This document shows, in pieces, positions 57,821 through 64,000 of a stretch of DNA of 64,000 nt (the first letter of the stretch is position 1; each line of letters starts with the position of its first letter). Below the pieces are notes generated by a model. It made no database searches. It worked only from the letters and a program-made list of their open reading frames with translations, and was not told the DNA's origin. The stretch covers positions 5,177,973 to 5,241,972 of the forward strand of contig WBVU01000003.1 of NCBI GenBank assembly GCA_009192285.1. The letters run 5' to 3'. Position numbers and translations under genes: made by a program. This DNA comes from Morchella semilibera (taxonomy: Eukaryota; Ascomycota; Pezizomycetes; Pezizales; Morchellaceae).

Positions 57821-58330
57821 AGTGGGGTTGTTGCGGAGGTGGGTCTTGCATGGCTGTGGTCCTGTTGGCCCTTAGAGGGGTTTTCTGCTGTGGGTGTGAG
57901 ACGAGGGGCCGAGGGGCTGTGTGGGGTACCTGTGCCTGCTTGTGTACATGTAGGTTGTACATAGGGGGTTGGTCGCCTTGGGGTTCTCGAGGCCGGGTTG
58001 GATTCATCATTTTTTTTTTCCTCCCAAAATATGCAAATCAGAGCAAAGGAGGCTGCTACCATCATGCATCGAGTGGCTGTGGGTTAGGCGTTGTCGAGAG
58101 GTTGTGGGTTAGGTTTGTGATGGGGTTTATAGGAGCAGAGAAGGCCACCACAATCATGCGCTGAGAGCTGTGGGTTAGTGGTTGTGGGGGGATGGAAATG
58201 GGGTGGTCGTGGAGGAGAGGTTCCCAGCCGCGCATGGGGGTGGGTTCCATCCCCACCCCTGGTGGACTAACATTTTTTCCCCTCTTAGGGCTAATATAAT
58301 AGGACTAATAATTCTACATATCAGACTCTG
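57821..58330 (+). mobile_element. about 510-bp non-autonomous inverted-repeat element with internal pol III B box
   Basis: The left end (about 57821-57890, containing TCCTGTTGGCCCTTAGAGG) and the right end (about 58285-58330, TTAGGGCTAATATAATAGGA) are homologous in inverted orientation. Both match the ends of the 138-bp element at 29204-29341. The middle matches 15346-15562, with GTTCCCAGCCGCGCATGG and B-box-like GGTTCCATCCC (58243-58253). A segment beginning GAGCAAAGGAGG is duplicated in tandem at about 58035-58160. The combination suggests a DNA transposon that captured a tRNA-like sequence, or the reverse. No protein is encoded. Confidence 0.6.
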
Positions 58331-59520
58331 TATAGTTATATCAGGTAATTTAAATATTAGCGCATACATATAAGCACGAACCTAGGTCAGCGGGTTTCTC
58401 TTTTATATCAGACTGCATCAATAAACCCGACAATAGTGACACAAAAATTGAATGCATTGCAGCCATACATGTAAGTACATGTACTCCGGCAGAGTACATT
58501 CATGTACTAATATCCCTTAAGCTGTCGATGCTGACCCTCCTATAATAGAGGGTTGGAATCTGTATGGAGTATCAATTATGACACTAGAGAGAGATCTTGA
58601 GAATAATATTTGTTAGCAAAAGCCACCAACTTTTGCCTCTTATGGGGAAGGGGGATTTTTTTTTACAACATCATTAATTGTATCGGGAAGGGGGAGTCGG
58701 CGTTTACCGAAAGTTCAATTAATGGACCGACAGCCTGCCTCACTATGATAAAGAAAACACCATGACTCGGGAAACAACAATATGGGAGGCTAGGTGCATG
58801 TAACGTATCGATATACATAACAAGATATACTGATACATATGTAGTAAAGTAGTATTTACTTATAATTATAATTACATGTACTATCGACTGGAAAGTGAAC
58901 CCGTACCAGCTGAGAGTCAAACATACATGTACACGCACATGTAATTATATTATCAGCACCGAGGCAATTCTATACATAAACGTATGATTGTATACGTATG
59001 GATTGTGCTCATGTATCTTATAATTAATACATGTATGTAGTATTGAAACCGAAATTTCTGCAATTATTCTTGGCGTTAATATCATTGATATCCTCTTTCA
59101 TGTAGGCGTGAGGCCGTCAGCACAGTCCTCGTTGATCAATTACATAGATAAATAAGATGTATATAGTAGTAGAACCTAGACCACATGCACATACAAACTT
59201 GACACTGCCAACTCCCGCCTAGTACAATGGATATTTACACTATCAGGGCACAGTTTGTTTGTGCATAATTAAATACCGTTCATGACTGACGATCTTAAAT
59301 CTTAACATTTATCCTATCATATCAACCCCACATATCATCCCCGAAAGGCACATACCCACCAATTCTTGCATGCCCAATCTAAACGTTTAATTTGCCAAAA
59401 ATTTTGCTGGTTAGCTTTTGCGCAAAGAGCATAGCATTTTTTACCTTGAAGTAGGATATAAACAAAATACTTTGACTTTCTACTTCCAGCGGGGTACAGG
59501 TAAAGCAGAGTACCGCAGAG

Positions 59521-59631
59521 GTCCGTTGGATAAGACTGGTCTCTTTTTGTAGGTTCGTAGCGTAAGCCACCCCATGTTCCTATGGCTTATGCCGTGAACC
59601 CCTAAGAACAGACCGGTCTTATCCAACGGAC
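59521..59631. mobile_element. 111-bp foldback element, nearly fully self-complementary
   Basis: The outer arms share GTCCGTTGGATAAGAC and GGTCT; the inner arms GGTTCGTAGCGTAAGCCA and its imperfect complement continue the hairpin, leaving only a short loop. No clear target-site duplication is seen. It lies about 310 bp upstream of the receptor-like gene. Confidence 0.65.
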
Positions 59632-59942
59632 TTTTTGCGATAAAGTGTTGTCACATTCTGGTATATCGATCGTCTGATCTGACCGCTAAGATATTATGTA
59701 GTTGCCCTCCTAAAAGAATAGAAAAATCTATGCAAGTATTTGGCTGCCTCGAATAAACACTTGCATGATCTAGAAGCTGAATATTCGGAAGATTGCATGA
59801 AAGGTAAAGAGATTCCCCATGTATTCTGACGGTAAGCAAGCGCCATAGGTTGGAGAGAGAAGAAAAACTATATATTTCCGCTGTACCTCGTTCTCCCTCC
59901 GACCTTTCCCGTAACCAAACACTAACACACTCCAGGATAATT

Positions 59943-61073
59943 ATGTCGGATCCTGAAATAGTTGATGTGCCCATTTCTGTTGAAGGCCTTTTAGCCCTCA
60001 CATGGTCCCTTAACCTACTGGTGTTCATCTTCATGGTGCTCCGCCTGTGGATGAACCGTCGCCAAAGTCTCAAAACTCCTTCCATTATTATTTCTGATTC
60101 ACTTCTTGTCGCATCATTTATAATTGGAATTGCTGCGATCTCGACAGATGCGTGGAAGTATAATCTAGAACTCATGGGGAGAACGAGAGAGATTACCCCA
60201 GAGGAGGGTAGAGTAGCCTCATTAGTACCTGATCCTTAATTTTGATTATCTATTGGCTGCGTGAATTAGCCGGGATTCTAATAATGGTGATTTTAGCTTT
60301 CTTTTATCTGTGGATATTTAGTCTTTTCAGCAATGTGGCTATCGAAAGGAGCGTTCGTGGTTTATTACTACCATTTGTTCCCAAACTTATCTACCTACCT
60401 GAGGCGATACCTTTTTTTCGTCACAGCATTCACTGCAGGATCATATGTCTTTGTGATATTCCTTCATAGCTTCTGGTGCCGTCCAGTTTACGCAAACTGG
60501 TAGGTCCTACTCTCCCCATTGTATTCTCCAATCCGGCCTCATCTAAAACCATTCATTAGGGACGGCACTTGCAACGCCACTGGTAATACAACCACTCTCC
60601 CTCTCTGGAGTTTTCTTAATATCTCTACCGACATCTTCATTCTTATCCTCCCGCTTTCTGTCCTCCACACCCTTAAACTCGGTAGACGTCAATTGGCTGG
60701 TCTTGTAGTCGTCTTCTTCGTTGGATCGCTCTCCATCATTGCCGCGATTGCGCGGTTTGTGGTCATTTATCCCAAGATACGTAAGGACGCAACTGCAGCC
60801 ATCGTACACACGTATGAGCTGTGGGCATGTATCGAGATTACTATGAGCCAGTTAACTGTCTGTCTACCCGCACTCAGAGCGTATCTCAGAAAGACGAGAG
60901 ATAAAAGAAATACCAGCTACTCCCAGGCGAATCCGAGTCCAAAGAGGTCCAAAGAGGCAGTTTCTGCCAAGTCGAGCGTTATGCAGAAGCCGGTTAGTGG
61001 GTCGGATCCAGATGAAAGATATAGCGAGACAGAGCTGGTGAGGGTAGGCGTGAGGGGTATTAGCGTGTTTTGA
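59943..61073 (+). CDS. rhodopsin-fold (PTH11-like) seven-helix membrane protein
   Basis: Integral membrane protein of the fungal rhodopsin-domain/PTH11-like group, often described as candidate receptors; ligand unknown. Exons 59943-60224, 60297-60499 and 60560-61073 give 332 aa. Seven hydrophobic helices are visible: LLALTWSLNLLVFIFMVLRL, IIISDSLLVASFIIGIA, LSFICGYLVFSAMWLSKGAF, LFFVTAFTAGSYVFVIFL, LWSFLNISTDIFILILPLSV, LAGLVVVFFVGSLSIIAAIA and IVHTYELWACIEITMSQLTV. Family marks include the SKGAFVVYYYHLFP stretch after helix 3, FWCRPVYANW-DGTC with its paired Cys, and the ISTDIFILILPL helix. The C-terminal tail is Ser/Lys/Arg-rich and cytosolic. The first intron was chosen to restore an unbroken third helix; the second restores the NWDGTC junction. 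An upstream open stretch to 59850 has no ATG. Confidence 0.82.
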
Positions 61074-61387
61074 GTTTTGCTTGGGAGAATTTTTATATTG
61101 GTATACACGTGTTCCTTATTTAGGATGAGAATATGACAGTAGATGATATCGAAGGTGTAACTGGATAGACGTCAATACTCAGATGGAAATCCCGGTGAAA
61201 ATATATACCCCATTTATCTTGATCGAGGTGGTACGGGGCTTTACATCATAATTATTCGGGCTAGAAGAAAATTTATTGACATGTAGGCCCTAAGATTCTC
61301 TCAGGGGACTTGGACCCGTAGCATATTCGGGACCCCTGCCGACGTTGTCACTGCGTCGAATAATCTGCTAAGTCCCAATAGATCTAG

Positions 61388-61508
61388 GCTAGTCTCGTGC
61401 CCATCCCCTATTTTGGTGTGGTTGGAGATGTAGTATTTTTTTATGTATCCACACCAATTGCACACCACAATAAAAAAAATACCGATCGGGTCTGGGAACG
61501 AGACTAGA
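61388..61508. mobile_element. MITE-like inverted-repeat element, about 120 bp
   Basis: The ends are inverted repeats around CTAGTCTCGT-K-CCCA. The inner arms carry GGTGTGG and its complement. Single-end relatives occur at 44567-44585 (CTAGTCTCGTTCCCAG) and at about 9187-9215 (minus strand). The element is non-coding. Confidence 0.55.
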
Positions 61509-61917
61509 TCTAGGCGTATCCCCATAGGCTGTACGTACATGTACTTACATGTATATCAGTAAAATGCACTACATGTATATATACATGTAGTACATGTAGA
61601 TGGGCTTTTATTTAGCATGGTATGCTAGGGCTAAGAACCTGAACATAGAAACGCGCTAGCAGGGGTCAAATTGGTTGTTACCAGAAAAATGATGTCTAGG
61701 TTAATTCTTGCCGCCCCGAGTATCAACCTCATGTATCTACATCCTTCGATTCAAAAATGACATGCATGTACTTGATGGGTAAATCAATAATCCGTTATTG
61801 TGAGCATGGTATTAACTTATTTTTCATATACAATCAATGAATTAATCAAACGAAAAAAAAATAACTCTCACATATTCCGAGTGATTCACAATGATGCACT
61901 CGGAGCCTAAGACTTTA

Positions 61918-61980
61918 AAATTAAACACATGTTTTTTTTTTGTTTACATCAGTAATCGTATCCAACAAATTAAACACATG
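61918..61980 (-). mobile_element. minimal poly(A)-tailed retroposed insert with 14-bp target-site duplication
   Basis: A 35-nt insert (61932-61966), minus strand, ends in A10 and is flanked by perfect 14-bp direct repeats AAATTAAACACATG (61918-61931 and 61967-61980). Its 31 3'-terminal nucleotides are identical to the insert at 4248-4278; this copy is four nucleotides longer at its 5' end. The pattern is that of target-primed reverse transcription with extreme 5' truncation. Confidence 0.78.
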
Positions 61981-63187
61981 AGTACATGTATAGAATTAAA
62001 TCAATTTAAAACTACATGCAACAGAGATTAGATCTACATTGCTACAACAAACACGTAAGTACCCGGCGCGAGCCTTAAAGTTACAGTGACAGATATAGGA
62101 ATAAATTGGCACATCGTCCTTTATATTCTTACCATGTCCCATTGGCGCGTTATGTCGACGAAGCCTCAGGTTTGGCGTATTCCACTGATATTGCGGCTCC
62201 TGAAATCGTATTTTTATTCCCTGCGCAGCCTAGGAGATAGATTCCTCAGGAGGTATAGCACTCAGGCTGTATGTGTATAGGCTTGCCACAGTACGTACAT
62301 ATTTGGATTTAATGTTTCAGGAACTGTGCTTCGTATGATGTACACCCGAGTGAAAAAGGTGAGGAGACAACGAGCGCCCATACTTAGGTTAAGTAATAAA
62401 AGGCATACTGGTATTCAACCATGCCTTTTGACAAGTCCGGCGAGCGAAGAGAGGCTCATCCGAATGAGAGGATAAAGGTTATTGAAGAAGAGCTTTCCCG
62501 GAAAGCTTGGGGGGAAGTGGGGATTAGATTGGGACAAGGTATTGGTGGTATACCAAAGAGGATGGCGGCAGTAGTAAATAATATAGAGGGCCATACAAAG
62601 TAGCAAATAGGCTTCAGAGGCCATGTACCTACTCCCTTTTTCACCCTGTATTTAAAGCTCTTCTCGCTGCTTTTCTTTTCACTCTTTTGCCATGCCTAGG
62701 CGTTGTTTCCTCACTTTTTCACACGGGTGTACGTACATGCGTGCGCGAACTGAGGTTGACTTATGCGCAGCTTCAAAGTGAGCAGCTTGCAATATGTACA
62801 TACTTTACATGTACTAACAATAGAGAGTTAATATATCAAAGCATTAAGCTGAATTGGAAATTTAAATGTATTGCTATGTTAGATACATAGCTACATATAG
62901 CGGGTGGATTTGGTTGGGGAGATGAGCTTTGTCCCACAAATTTCTCTGGAACACCAACGCTTAACCCGCACCATCCCGTAAACACCTGCCCATCCCACCA
63001 CAGTCTATTCCCTAACACCTCCGCCCACTAACACACCCCACCCCGCAAACACCTGCCCTATCCTGCGACTCTTTTTTTCCCCACCCCTTTGCCATTTGGC
63101 TACTTCATCTTTGTCTTACTCCAAGTTGATTGTGCTCTACATCTATCCATCCATTGTTCCCCCTCCCGCAACATTCCCGCCGACATT

Positions 63188-64000
63188 ATGTCGCATTCCT
63201 CTACTTGCAGCTATCGGAGACTCAACCCGGCGAGTCGGGTCTTTGTGCCAATGGTGCAAAAACCACAGTTCCTCCCCAGCAAAGATAGCTACCCCGCCAG
63301 CGAAATAAGTTCGCTGGATGAAGGAATCGTCGACGCAATCACCGCCGTTGGAAATAATGACGACCCTCCGATATGGTGGCTTCGAGCCCAATCATCCCTT
63401 CCTTCGAGCACAGTTGTAACACGCCCCCCACCCCCCCACAAGAGTACCCAACTACCATCCCCTCTTTCCCACAGTGTGATAAACCCTGAGAACCCAGAAA
63501 ATTGTACCACAAGTCAGTTGAATGGCAGCTGGAGGAGTAATCATGATGTTCCCCATGCCTCTCCTACTTCTAGCACTTCCATAAATGCTCTCTCGATTAG
63601 CTCTGCAACGCATGCTACCTCAACTACTTCTGCACCTGTCTTCACTGAGTCTTCTATTTCAACAACTGCTGCAAAGACCCCAGCAGCACCAAGTGGTAAG
63701 GCCGAGACCTCCCCTCAGTCAGCTGCTCAAAGCACTCTGGACAAACTCTTTGATACTTCTCAGGCCGGATCAATCGATGATTGCCAAGATGATGTGCTCA
63801 ACGAGAAGAATTGTGCGTATGGGAGCGATGGGGGAGCTTCTGAATCGGGTTGGACAACTGCTTCTGGTGGAATGGCGTTTTCATTTTCATTTCCCGACGG
63901 AAAGCCCTTGGGTCAGCAAATCGTAAGTGATCAGCTCAGGAAAGAATTCAATAATGTACCAACGGCTCTAATTGTGATCCTTTGTTGGCTATAGTTCAAG
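63188..64000 (+). CDS. Ser/Thr-rich hypothetical protein, 5' part (runs off the window)
   Basis: The first exon runs from the ATG at 63188 to 63922 (245 codons). A 72-bp intron with GTAAGT donor, GCTCTAAT-like branch site and CTATAG acceptor (63923-63994) leads to a second exon beginning at 63995 and leaving the window. I do not recognise a family. The protein is rich in Ser, Thr, Pro and Ala with few hydrophobic stretches, so it looks largely disordered. Short ordered-looking pieces are SSLDEGIVDAITAVG (near residue 40) and SAAQSTLDKLFDTSQAGS (near residue 180). The end of exon 1, GGMAFSFSFPDGKPLGQQ, may begin a domain. An upstream open stretch to 63089 has no ATG. Confidence 0.6.

Larger units (their letters stand above)
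55010..59942. other. 4.9-kb intergenic region with several inverted-repeat elements
   Basis: No gene is supported. It contains elements at 56053-56171, 57821-58330 and 59521-59631, and many TACATGTA octamers, especially from 58.4 to 59.1 kb. Confidence 0.5.
61074..63187. other. intergenic with retroposed insert and repeats
   Basis: It contains the inverted-repeat element at 61388-61508, clustered TACATGTA octamers at 61539-61605 and the retroposed mini-insert at 61918-61980. A 60-codon frame at 62421-62603 (MPFDKSGERREAHPNERIKV) starts with a good ATG and is charged, but I cannot support it as a gene. Confidence 0.5.

Noticed and set aside
58182-58373. 63-aa frame similar to one at 15385-15576
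   Set aside because: The similarity comes from the shared non-coding repeat, not from a conserved protein.
62421-62603. 60-aa charged frame with ATG
   Set aside because: Too short and without recognisable relatives or regulatory context; left as unassigned.
1-64000. CRISPR arrays, bacterial operons or phage
   Set aside because: Introns, pol III-type genes and gene families show a eukaryotic nuclear genome; no regularly spaced repeats were seen.

Overview
This window is nuclear DNA of a filamentous ascomycete. The signs are many short GT-AG introns (about 50-220 bp, with CTAAC- or CTAAT-like branch sites), an arginine attenuator peptide uORF in front of the arginine-specific carbamoyl-phosphate synthase gene, an LSM12, RMT2, CSN6 and MEF2 gene set, a PTH11/rhodopsin-type membrane receptor and a microsomal P450. 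Gene density is low, with 2-6 kb deserts full of small inverted-repeat transposons, and the octamer TACATGTA is strongly over-represented outside genes. A Pezizomycete, possibly truffle-like, would fit, but that placement is inference.

Layout. The first half is gene-rich: 0.6-3.5 kb mitochondrial EF-G2 (MEF2); 4.6-5.1 kb a tandem pair of intron-bearing tRNA-like genes; 7.0-7.9 kb LSM12; 10.5-11.7 kb RMT2; 13.0-15.1 kb the attenuator uORF plus CPA1; 15.9-17.4 kb CSN6 (minus); 18.0-20.3 kb an Acinus-like SAP/RRM protein (minus); 22.1-23.1 kb mitoribosomal uS15m (minus); 24.2-25.1 kb ETF beta subunit. From 25 to 31 kb there is no convincing gene. Then come an orphan 412-aa protein (31.3-32.6 kb), an orphan 171-aa protein (35.1-35.7 kb, minus), a heme-dependent N-demethylase-like (DUF3445) protein (37.0-38.6 kb, minus), an HSM3/PSMD5-like proteasome chaperone candidate (41.4-43.2 kb), a P450 (48.2-50.0 kb), a beta-trefoil protein (50.8-52.1 kb), an ARO8-type aminotransferase (53.2-55.0 kb), a seven-helix receptor-like protein (59.9-61.1 kb) and the 5' part of a Ser/Thr-rich protein running off the right edge.

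The genes do not form an operon or an evident cluster. Common themes are mitochondrial translation and metabolism (MEF2, uS15m, ETFB, CPA1), arginine (CPA1 with its attenuator; RMT2 modifies arginine) and protein turnover (CSN6, HSM3-like). P450, beta-trefoil protein and aminotransferase lie within 7 kb on the same strand, but nothing else suggests a biosynthetic cluster.

The most striking observations are: (i) the attenuator peptide is split by two introns, one exon being only 13 nt; (ii) two minimal poly(A)-tailed retroposed inserts (31 and 35 nt) share one 3' end and have perfect 13- and 14-bp target-site duplications; (iii) at least nine small terminal-inverted-repeat elements of different families; (iv) about 29 copies of TACATGTA; (v) a 51-bp tandem duplication just upstream of the P450 start. 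Splice sites were assigned by reading frame, splice consensus and family homology, without transcript evidence.
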